Below, one piece after another: positions 1 to 6,199 of a stretch of 11,351 nucleotides of DNA. Each line of letters begins with the position of its first letter. Positions within the stretch are counted from its first letter, which is position 1. Source of the DNA: Planctomycetota bacterium (GTDB lineage Bacteria; Planctomycetota; Phycisphaerae; UBA1845); assembly GCA_022566435.1 (NCBI GenBank), contig JADFIX010000045.1:1-11351 (forward strand), read 5' to 3'. The notes beneath the pieces are model-generated. The model did no database searches. It worked only from the letters and a program-made list of their open reading frames with translations, and was not told where the DNA came from. The position numbers and the translations under genes were made by a program.

Positions 1-1
1 C

Positions 2-763
2 CAGCGTCCCATCGACGTGCACCTGGCTGGGTTTGAGGCGATGGGCAGCCGCGTTGACCGTGAGGGGGAGAAGTACGTGGCGGAGACCGATGGGCTCAGG
101 GGGGCGCGCGTGTTCGCTGACTACCCGAGCGTGCTGGGCACACAGAACCTGATGCTGGCCGCGGCCACCGCCGACGGCACAACAACTATCGTGAACGCGG
201 CCTCGGAGCCGGAGGTGCAGAGCCTGGCCGCGATGCTGAACTCCATGGGGGCGCGTATCAGCGGCGCCGGCACCCACACCGTCACCGTTGAGGGCGTGGA
301 GGCGCTGCACGGCACCACGTACCGCATCATCCCGGACCGGCTGGAGGCTGGCACCTTCGCTATCGCCGCCGCCATCACCGGGGGGCAGGTGGAGATTCAG
401 GGCGTTCACCTGGACGCGCTCGTACCGCGACGCGATCGAGACATCGTGATCGAGTGTTCCGGTTCGCCCGTCGGGTTGGAACTCGCACTCCAGCTAGTCA
501 GGCCTCGCGGCACCATCGTGTTGAAGAGTACGTACGCAGGACTTGCCGCCATTGATCTATCGGCCGTCGTAATCGATGAGGTTCGGGTGATCGGGAGTCG
601 GTGCGGTCCGTTCCCGGAGGCGATTGACGCCCTTGCACGGCAGGCCGTCGATGTGCGATCCATGATTTCGCGCGTTTTTTCGATTGACAAAGCGATTGAC
701 GCTTTCGCCGCGGCCGCCGATCCCGAGAACGTCAAGGTGCTCCTGAAGATCAGCCCTCGGTAG
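2..763 (+). CDS. Chimeric reading frame: internal MurA fragment joined to MDR dehydrogenase C-terminus (5'-partial)
   Basis: The frame is open to the window edge, so the gene begins before base 1; the GTG at 17 is not a convincing start. Codons 2-~420 read like the middle of MurA (UDP-N-acetylglucosamine 1-carboxyvinyltransferase, first committed step of peptidoglycan synthesis): an RPIDVHL segment equivalent to the conserved 'RPxDxHL', then DYPSVLGTQNLMLAA, AASEPEVQSLAAMLNSMGA and RLEAGTFAIAAAITGG. The MurA active-site Cys loop would lie just upstream of the window, and the second half of the EPSP-synthase-like fold is absent. From about base 436 the frame reads as the C-terminal NAD-binding half of a medium-chain dehydrogenase: DIVIECSGSPVGLELAL, VRPRGTIVLKSTYAG, EVRVIGSRCGPFPEAIDALA, VDVRSMIS, ending in KVLLKISPR. 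Its zinc-binding catalytic N-terminus is missing. Neither enzyme can work from this reading. Family assignment of both halves is confident; the biological reality of the fusion is doubtful. Confidence 0.75.
   Translation, partial: QRPIDVHLAGFEAMGSRVDREGEKYVAETDGLRGARVFADYPSVLGTQNLMLAAATADGTTTIVNAASEPEVQSLAAMLNSMGARISGAGTHTVTVEGVEALHGTTYRIIPDRLEAGTFAIAAAITGGQVEIQGVHLDALVPRRDRDIVIECSGSPVGLELALQLVRPRGTIVLKSTYAGLAAIDLSAVVIDEVRVIGSRCGPFPEAIDALARQAVDVRSMISRVFSIDKAIDAFAAAADPENVKVLLKISPR
417..440. other. Junction between MurA-like and dehydrogenase-like sequence
   Basis: MurA similarity ends at about GVHLDAL and MDR dehydrogenase similarity starts at about DRDIVIECSGS, only a few codons later. Upstream, codons are dominated by C/G third positions (ctg, gcc, acc, ggc, gag). 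Downstream, the style is mixed (gat, cga, gaa, ttg, cgt) like the rest of the window. An abrupt change of both homology and codon style at one point suggests a contig misjoin or illegitimate recombination rather than a natural domain fusion. Confidence 0.6.
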
Positions 764-959
764 TGCTTCGTCGTGGATGCCGGGGCACCAGTTGTGCGGC
801 GGACTTGTGTGCCACCGCTAGTGATCGCCGGGATTCGAGCGGGCCATACGGCGAATTTCGTTTCCGCCGATCTTTCGCCGGCACACCTGCGTTGTCCATT
901 CGTCGCGATGTGAAGGAACGCCGGATGCGTTTTCGAATGACAGCGGAAGAATGTTTGAC

Positions 960-1817
960 ATGAACACCAAACCACGGGTCGTGATCATCGGATGCGGATA
1001 CGTCGGATCGGCGTTCGGTCGATGCTTGGTGGTGGAGGGTTACGACGTCGTCGGTACGACGACTTCCTCGCAGCGAGTTGCGGCCATTCGCGCGCTCGGC
1101 ATGACACCCGCCGTGTTGGACACGGCTGACGTGGGCCGGTTGCACGACGTATTGCATGATCGCGATGCCGCCGTGCTTTGTGTCGCGCCGCGAGCGAACC
1201 AGCGCGACTACCGAGTGACGTATCTACAAGCAGCGCGGAATCTGATCGAGGCTGCTCGCCGCAGAGCCGTCGCGCGAATTATTTACACCGGTTCCACGCG
1301 CGTCTACCCGCAAAATGACGGCGAGTGGGTCGACGAGGCTTCGCCGACGGAGCCGACCAACGAGAACGCCTGCATTCTACTCGAGACCGAGCATGTGTTA
1401 CTCGACGGCGTCATATCCGGCGGGGTAGATCAACCGGCCACAGCCGCGGTCCTGCGACTGGGTGGAATTTACGGACCCGGTCGCGGGACACTGGATTCCG
1501 TCTTCCGTTCAGCGGGGACGCATCGCGACGACGGCGACCTCTACATGAATCGCATACACGTTGATGATATCGTCGCGGCGCTCCGCGCATTGCTTCGCTC
1601 AAGATTCCAGGGCGTGTTGAATCTCTGCGACGATCATCCCCAGACGCGGCGATCGTTTTATGACCAGGTGCTGGCCGCCGCCGGGCTCACCCCGATAGAG
1701 TGGACTTCCTCTTCAGATTGCAAGAACCGCGGCAAACGCGTACGAAATGATCTTATCAAGTCCACGCTTGGACTTGCGCTTCGCCATCCGATACGGTCGG
1801 TCCGTGCAGACCGATGA
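960..1817 (+). CDS. YeeZ-like NAD(P)-binding SDR-family protein
   Basis: This is a 285-residue Rossmann-fold protein of the atypical extended SDR group that includes E. coli YeeZ; substrate and reaction are unknown. The dinucleotide-binding glycine motif is G11-C-G-Y-V-G16 after the first beta strand (VVIIGCGYVG). Further family landmarks are AVLCVAPRA, RIIYTGSTRVYP (about 107-117), WVDEASPTEPTN, LRLGGIYGPGRG (about 165-176), RIHVDDIVAAL and the C-terminal GVLNLCDDHPQTRRSFYDQVL. The usual SDR YxxxK pair is not evident: after STRVYP the position expected to supply Lys reads ACILLETE, as in YeeZ-type members. I prefer the ATG at 960 because GGAAGA (945-950) lies nine bases before it; an in-frame ATG at 951 directly abuts that motif. 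The length is normal for the family. It stands alone, with 196 non-coding bases before it and about 210 bases to the next gene. Confidence 0.85.
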   Translation: MNTKPRVVIIGCGYVGSAFGRCLVVEGYDVVGTTTSSQRVAAIRALGMTPAVLDTADVGRLHDVLHDRDAAVLCVAPRANQRDYRVTYLQAARNLIEAARRRAVARIIYTGSTRVYPQNDGEWVDEASPTEPTNENACILLETEHVLLDGVISGGVDQPATAAVLRLGGIYGPGRGTLDSVFRSAGTHRDDGDLYMNRIHVDDIVAALRALLRSRFQGVLNLCDDHPQTRRSFYDQVLAAAGLTPIEWTSSSDCKNRGKRVRNDLIKSTLGLALRHPIRSVRADR

Positions 1818-1879
1818 ACCGTCGTAGAACGGCCTTAGGGCTGGAAGACGGCCATTTCTCTTGGCGAATCATGCCGGCA

Positions 1880-1909
1880 TTGCGATGAACGATCGAATCG
1901 CGGTATATT
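1880..1909 (+). promoter_or_regulatory. Candidate sigma70-type promoter for the SpoIID-domain gene
   Basis: TTGCGA (1880-1885, four of six consensus matches) and TATATT (1904-1909, five of six) are separated by 18 bases. Transcription would begin near 1916, giving a leader of about 115 bases before the preferred ATG at 2030. It lies in the gap after the YeeZ-like gene. This is a sequence match only. Confidence 0.45.
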
Positions 1910-2029
1910 CCATGGGCGCTTGGCAGGTAGGTGTCGGTTGTTTCAAGGATCGTTCGTCGGTGTCGAATTCAAATGCAACCTGACACTTGTATGCCATCGA
2001 ATATTCCTCCTGACGCGACAGGCCCTCAG

Positions 2030-3304
2030 ATGCGGACGGTCCGGTCTCGCCCGACGTCGATCTCGCGGATACTTCTTTCCTGGGTGGTTTGCTTCTCGGC
2101 GACGACCGCAATGGGAAAGCCGCTCGCTGCCGACCGGCGCGGCGAGACGCAAGATGTGGCGACGCCAATCCGCGCGGTACGCGTGCTTGTGAGATCGAAC
2201 GTGTCTACATTGAGGGTGCGGGCAGATGGCGGCATCGCAGTCAGCGACGGTGCCGATCGGGCCATCGGCACCGTAAGTGGTGACGATTGGATCGTTGTCC
2301 GACCCCAATCGGCCACCGCCTTCGAAGTGGCGGACGGTATCGTAGAAGATGGTGTTTGCCATCTCCGCCCGGTCCAAGGCGGGTCGCTACGCCTGTCGAT
2401 TCGACGTGATGGTCAGTGGCTCGATGAGATCCATTATCCCGGATCGTTGCACCTGACCATACGATCACGAAATCTGATCGACGTTGTCAACCTCGTGGAC
2501 GTGGAACGCTACGTGGCTTGCGTCGTGGCGAAAGAGGCATGGCCGACCTTCGCGACCGAAGCGTTTCGCGTCCAGGCTATTGTGAGCAGGGGGTACGTGC
2601 TCTTCCAGATGCGGCGACGCACCTCTGCGGATTATGACGTTCGTGCGACACAAGGTTCGCAGGTGTACACGGGCATCCGCAACGACGGAACCGGAAGAAA
2701 AGCGATCGACGCGGCGCAATACACTCGCGGCCTGGTGTGCACCTGGCACGACGGCACCGCGGATGTGCTTTTCTCCAGCTACTACAGCGCGGCGTGCGGT
2801 GGCATGTCGCAACCCGCCGCCATCTTCGGAAAGGCGGATGACATTCCGCCATTGGCAGGCGGGGTGCCTTGTGATTACTGCAAGATTGCTCCGGGTGAAT
2901 CATATCGATGGGGTCCGGTGCGGATCGAACGCCGTCGGGTTTTTGATCGACTCGAGTCGCGTGATTCGAAAATGTCCTCCTTGAAAGGACTCCGGAATAT
3001 CGAGGTGATCAAGCGATCGCCGCACGGGAGATCCACTCGAATCCGAATCACCGGCGATTCGGGCGAAACACACGAAATGTCCTCGGAAAACTTCCGGCTC
3101 GCCCTCGGGGCGAGCACCGTCCGCAGTACGGATTGCGACTTCAGAATGACGGAGAACCACGTTGTTTTCGAAAACGGGCGGGGATACGGGCACGGGCTGG
3201 GACTCTGCCAGTGGGGTGCCCAAGGCCAAGCCTTGCTCGGCAAAACCGCGGCTGAAATCCTCCGTTACTACTATCCCGGCACGAAGTTAACCCGGGTGTA
3301 TTGA
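2030..3304 (+). CDS. Exported SpoIID/LytB-domain protein (putative peptidoglycan lytic transglycosylase)
   Basis: The 424-residue product begins with a Sec-type signal (MRTVRSRPTSISR, then the hydrophobic ILLSWVVCFSATTA). The SpoIID/LytB domain fills most of the rest. Visible family landmarks are LIDVVNLVDVERYVACVVAKEAW (Glu169 matches the glutamate shown to be catalytic in Bacillus SpoIID), the helix with QAIVSRGY (182-189), YYSAACGG (251-258) and the C-terminal signature GRGYGHGLGLCQWGAQG (383-399), then AAEILRYYYPGTKL. Members bind glycan strands and cleave or remodel peptidoglycan outside the cytoplasmic membrane; in non-sporulating bacteria the role is usually unknown. An extra CDYC pair (281-284) could bind metal or form a disulfide. 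The frame is open back to a GTG at 1931, with other ATGs at 1973 and 1991, but only 2030 puts the signal peptide at the N-terminus; the ribosome site is weak for all. A terminator follows at 3324, so the gene is probably monocistronic. Confidence 0.85.
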   Translation: MRTVRSRPTSISRILLSWVVCFSATTAMGKPLAADRRGETQDVATPIRAVRVLVRSNVSTLRVRADGGIAVSDGADRAIGTVSGDDWIVVRPQSATAFEVADGIVEDGVCHLRPVQGGSLRLSIRRDGQWLDEIHYPGSLHLTIRSRNLIDVVNLVDVERYVACVVAKEAWPTFATEAFRVQAIVSRGYVLFQMRRRTSADYDVRATQGSQVYTGIRNDGTGRKAIDAAQYTRGLVCTWHDGTADVLFSSYYSAACGGMSQPAAIFGKADDIPPLAGGVPCDYCKIAPGESYRWGPVRIERRRVFDRLESRDSKMSSLKGLRNIEVIKRSPHGRSTRIRITGDSGETHEMSSENFRLALGASTVRSTDCDFRMTENHVVFENGRGYGHGLGLCQWGAQGQALLGKTAAEILRYYYPGTKLTRVY

Positions 3305-3323
3305 CCGAAATTTCGACTTAGAT

Positions 3324-3343
3324 ACGGCCCGTAGGCCGTTTTT
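3324..3343 (+). terminator. Rho-independent terminator after the SpoIID-domain gene
   Basis: A perfect 6-base stem, ACGGCC (3324-3329) and GGCCGT (3334-3339), encloses a CGTA loop and runs straight into TTTTT (3339-3343), with further Ts at 3345-3347. It lies 20 bases past the stop codon at 3304. Confidence 0.8.
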
Positions 3344-3471
3344 CTTTCCTCCGAATTGACGCTTTTTGTGCGCCGTTTGCGCATGAGTCTAGGAGAAGAG
3401 TTCAATTGGGAGGCGGCATGCAACGCTAATCTTCGGATTCGTGTCCCAGCGGTTTATCGCGGAGGCTCAGA

Positions 3472-5032
3472 ATGAATTGGCAATCGGCAACGAGAACGAC
3501 GGCCGTCGGGCTGCGTCGGCATCGGCTAATTGTAACGCTGATGCTTTTTTTCCCTCTGGTCGGCGAGCAATGCGCTCGGCCAGCAGATGAGGTTTTTTCC
3601 GATTCGAACGGCGCCTCTCGGCAGCCCGGCGGGGACGATCGGCGAGCCGGTCACACCCGAGTTCAACAACGCGTTGGGCTGCTGGGAATTGGCGCTACCG
3701 GGCAACGGGATCGAGGTGGACCTCGCCCTCCAAGCCTACGGCTGGAGTAATGCGCTCGGAAACCCCAACCTTGGGGCGATTCTCGCGACCGTAGATCCAG
3801 CAGGATACAGCAACGGCGTGGGTGGCGATCTCGCACCTAAGGGCTGGCCCGACAATCCGAACTGGGGGATCTACCAACCCAAGCTCGCTTGCAGTGGAAA
3901 CGGCGACCCCTGTACGATTCCTTTTGACATGACATGCGCCGGCGGCACCAACGGAACTTGCGAATACAATCTCGATTGGGTCATGCCGGCATGTGCCGAC
4001 AGTATCGAGGCGTATGCGACGCCAAACCTTCACTACGCATGGGGGGATGCGGCTCAAGCCAACTGCAACCCAAATTATTATGAAGCCAAAACGTTGGGCG
4101 ATCTTATTCTGAATGTACCGCCCGGTGCCGCCGGGACGTATGTGATCGCCTTCGATCCGGACCCGAACAATACTCTCATGATTAGCGGGCAAGGAACACC
4201 GATTCCAATCGTAGAGCTGACCCCAGCCTGTCTCACGATCATTCGGGGTGCGTGCTGCACCGACGCCGATGCAAACGGGCAGCAGGATTCCTGTGAAAAC
4301 GACACAACCGAGTTCGATTGCGCGGCCGCCGGAGGTTCGTTCGCGGGAGATGGAATTACGTGTAGCGGGCAGGTCGGGGCTTGCTGTTACGTACAAGGTG
4401 GTAATGGCGTCGAGGACACCTGCACGGTGATGGACGGCAATTGCTGTTTCGCGCAGGGCGGAACGTTGCTGGACCCGGGTAGTTCGTGCGACAGTGATAT
4501 CGGCGCCTGCTGCATGGACGACGACGACGACGACCTCTACGGTACGTGTGTAGAATTCACCCGACAGTGCTGTGAGGCGACGGGCTATTTGTTCCTCGGA
4601 ATAGGAACGAAATGCCGGGATGTCATCAATGTATGTACTGAGGATGGTTATGGTATCTGCTACGTCGATACCGACGATGACGGTTTCCTTGATACCTGCG
4701 CAATGATCACCCCGTCTGCCTGCCACGCTCTCGGCGGCACATTTCGAGGATTCGGCACCGCCTGCGGCGACATTGGCGCATGCTGCATGGATTCCAACGG
4801 AGATCAGCTCATCGGCGACCCTTGTGCGGATATCGACCAGATTGCTTGCGACGCGCAAGGGGGAGCCTTTCAAGGCGTGGGTACAAGTTGTTTAGGCGAT
4901 CAAGACGGCAACGGCACGGACGACGCATGCCGCAACGAAATTCCGGCAGTGTCGACGTGGGGTTTGATAATCATGACGCTCTTGCTACTTGTGGGAATCA
5001 AAATCAGCTTTGGCCGGAGACAGTCAGCTTGA
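3472..5032 (+). CDS. Secreted Cys-rich repeat protein with IPTL-CTERM sorting tail; frame break at a T7 run
   Basis: The start at ATG 3472 is well supported by GGAGG (3461-3465) six bases upstream. The first 23 codons give a signal-peptide start (MNWQSATRTTAVGLRRHR, LIVTLM). In that frame the product degenerates and stops at 3750. The body lies in the +1 frame (open from 3542, ATG 3587, stop 5032). Removing one T from the run at 3545-3551 joins them as LIVTLMLFSLWSASNALG-QQMRFF, a complete signal peptide with a plausible cleavage site, giving about 519 residues. The mature part has an N-terminal domain of about 220 residues that I do not recognise (GCWELALPGNGIEVDLALQAYG early on), then five Cys-rich repeats. 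It ends in IPAVSTWGLIIMTLLLLVGI plus KISFGRRQSA. This is an IPTL-CTERM tail: a short motif, one membrane helix and a basic end, recognised by exosortase-type sorting systems. The body's own ATG at 3587 has no ribosome site, supporting a single gene. The break may be a sequencing error, mutation or slippage. Confidence 0.8.
3545..3551 (+). other. T7 run at the frame switch inside the signal peptide
   Basis: Seven consecutive T sit inside the hydrophobic core codons. The downstream frame has a TGA at 3539-3541, so the switch must fall after 3541, and the upstream frame ends at 3750. Losing one T (or gaining two) gives a continuous signal peptide plus body. This makes the run the most economical switch point. 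Confidence 0.7.
4247..4903 (+). repeat. Five tandem Cys-rich/Asp-rich repeats within the IPTL-CTERM protein
   Basis: Repeat units begin near 4247, 4376, 4502, 4652 and 4775, each about 41-50 codons. The consensus is GACC-(x)-D-x-D/N-x-D/G..D.C...., then C-A-x-GG-x-F-x-G-x-GT-x-C. The Asp-rich stretch (for example DTDDDGFLDTC, DDDDDDLYGTC) resembles calcium-binding loops of thrombospondin-3 or dockerin type, and a further half-loop, GDQDGNGTDDAC, precedes the sorting tail. Repeat 4 reads GICY instead of GACC. Calcium binding and disulfides are inferred. Confidence 0.75.
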
Positions 5033-5040
5033 TCGCCGCT

Positions 5041-5154
5041 CGATCCGGCATGTCTCAATCGCCCGTCGTCGTACCGTCGCAACGCGCACGTGGTCATGCC
5101 GTCAGCGGCCGAGCGATTCGGCATGTCTGAATCTTCCGTCGTCGCGTCGAACGA
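5041..5154. repeat. Imperfect direct repeat pair downstream of the IPTL-CTERM gene
   Basis: Copy A (5041-5084) and copy B (5114-5154) share CGAT(C/T)CGGCATGTCT, (C/G)AATC, then CCGTCGTCG and GTCG(C)AACG. They differ at a few positions plus a 3-base gap and are about 73 bases apart start to start. No coding frame explains them. Confidence 0.55.
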
Positions 5155-5586
5155 CCCGGCGGGCGACGAGATACTAGCCGTTAACGGATTGAACAGGCAC
5201 CGGATGTACTCGGTTGTAAAGGCGATTCGTGCCGAGACAGAAGAGACAATCCATGTCCGTAATCAAAAGAACGGCGCGTAGAACGAAAATCGGCGAAAGA
5301 CGATCTGCACTTGCGGTCAAGCGGGGACCTAATGTTTGGTGTTTGTTCGTAGATTATATAGCCGACAGGCGGATTGGCCATACTTGGTCTGAAGACCTTC
5401 AGGGGCGATTTGTCCGGCGGCAAGTGTACGCTAGATAGCCTACCTATAAAATGCCCCCCCTTGATTCCCAATCCACCAATACCTGTCGAATTAGAACAAG
5501 CGGTGAAGTAATCTGGTCGCAGGGAGTTTCCAGGCGGGCCGTTTCGGTGTAAGATGGCCCTTTCGTGGCCTCTGATTGATATCGAA

Positions 5587-5655
5587 ATGAAGGCGTATGT
5601 CGTCGTGCCCGGGTTGCCGTTGGACAAGGCGACGTTTATTCTCGAGCAACCGTAA
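5587..5655 (+). CDS. Possible 22-residue peptide ORF or gene remnant
   Basis: ATG 5587 to TAA 5655 encodes MKAYVVVPGLPLDKATFILE plus QP. Third codon positions are mostly G or C, like true genes nearby, and the same frame stays open after the stop with GC-rich codons for about 20 more. There is no clear ribosome site (ATATCGAA precedes it). It could be the 5' relic of a decayed gene or chance. No function can be given. Confidence 0.2.
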   Translation: MKAYVVVPGLPLDKATFILEQP

Positions 5656-5734
5656 GTGCGCCTCGCGGAGGGCGCATCATCGGTGTGGGAGGCAGCGCTG
5701 CGTCACAGGCTGGCGCGTCAAGGTTCGGTTGATC

Positions 5735-6199
5735 ATGCACTTTTTCTCAATTTCGTCAGGCCTGGTGTCAAACCCCGCAGCGCGGATCGAACCGCGTCGG
5801 CGATGGATTCCGTGCGCCTTTGCTGCCGCGCTCTTGCCTGGCTGCGCGATCCACTACTTCGATCCGGCCACCGGTACGGAACATCTGTGGGGCATCGGGC
5901 ACTTGAAGATGAAGATCATCTCGCCGACGGAGGGTGTTCGGGCGACGGTTCGCGGCTCACAGACGATCGGCGCGAGCTTCGGCTCGCTCGAGGAGCAATC
6001 CTACGTGACCTTGGGGTATCAGCGGCGCGAGCGACTCGACGTGCTCGATGAGGATACGGTCGTCCGTCTGGAATGGCCCAGCAGCGATTTCTTCGAAGTC
6101 CGCGTGGGATCGGAGTTCCCAAAAGAATTCATCCAGGAAGAGAAACTGGCGAACGACGACGCGTCAAATGGCGACGAAACTAAGGAGCCAAATCAATGA
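5735..6199 (+). CDS. Small predicted lipoprotein, first gene of the lipoprotein cluster
   Basis: The product of about 154 residues has a basic segment (RRR), a hydrophobic stretch and a lipobox, L34-P-G-C37, so it is probably exported and lipid-modified. The mature part, about 118 residues, reads IHYFDPATGTEHLWGIGHLKMKI, then a beta-rich core (ATVRGSQTIGASFG, YVTLGYQRRERLDV, VVRLEWPSSDFFEVRVG) and an acidic hydrophilic tail. I recall 'GTEHxWGxGH' proteins among uncharacterised lipoproteins of other bacteria, but no function is known to me. The YQRRE strand echoes one in the next gene. The frame is open back to 5597; ATG 5735 is preferred because AAGG (5720-5723) precedes it, and GTG 5765 would give a shorter, more typical lipoprotein signal. 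The stop overlaps the next start (ATGA, 6196-6199), implying coupled translation. Confidence 0.75.
   Translation: MHFFSISSGLVSNPAARIEPRRRWIPCAFAAALLPGCAIHYFDPATGTEHLWGIGHLKMKIISPTEGVRATVRGSQTIGASFGSLEEQSYVTLGYQRRERLDVLDEDTVVRLEWPSSDFFEVRVGSEFPKEFIQEEKLANDDASNGDETKEPNQ

Larger units (their letters stand above)
5033..5734. other. Long intergenic stretch without a confident gene
   Basis: No reading frame here shows a recognisable product. Contents: a diverged direct repeat (5041-5154); a possible 61-codon ORF at 5253-5438 (MSVIKRTARRTKIGERRSAL start) with mixed codon use and no clear family; an A/T-richer section around 5330-5460 with TATAAA at 5445 but no partnered -35; a C7 run at 5454-5460; and a 22-codon ORF at 5587-5655 with GC-rich third positions. 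The promoter for the lipoprotein cluster should lie here but I cannot pick it out. Confidence 0.5.

Noticed and set aside
763..963. A 66-codon + strand frame between the chimeric gene and the SDR gene
   Set aside because: It is Arg/Ser-rich with no ribosome site, no recognisable family, and overlaps the SDR start; treated as non-coding gap.
3356..3361. TTGACG as a -35 for the repeat-protein gene
   Set aside because: No acceptable -10 hexamer lies 16-19 bases downstream.
3408..3429. GGGAGG followed by a three-codon ORF (ATG CAA CGC TAA) upstream of the repeat-protein start
   Set aside because: A leader mini-ORF with a strong ribosome site is possible, but three codons in a purine-rich leader can easily arise by chance and no attenuator structure accompanies it.
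3695..4873. A 392-codon open frame on the minus strand opposite the repeat protein
   Set aside because: It is antisense to a frame with clear repeats, conserved Cys and a sorting tail; its product is compositionally odd with Val/Ala runs mirrored from Asp/Cys codons, and has no ribosome site or family.
5253..5438. A small ORF (MSVIKRTARRTKIGERRSAL start) in the long gap
   Set aside because: Codon use is mixed and no family is recognised; a weak purine-rich stretch upstream is not enough to call a gene.
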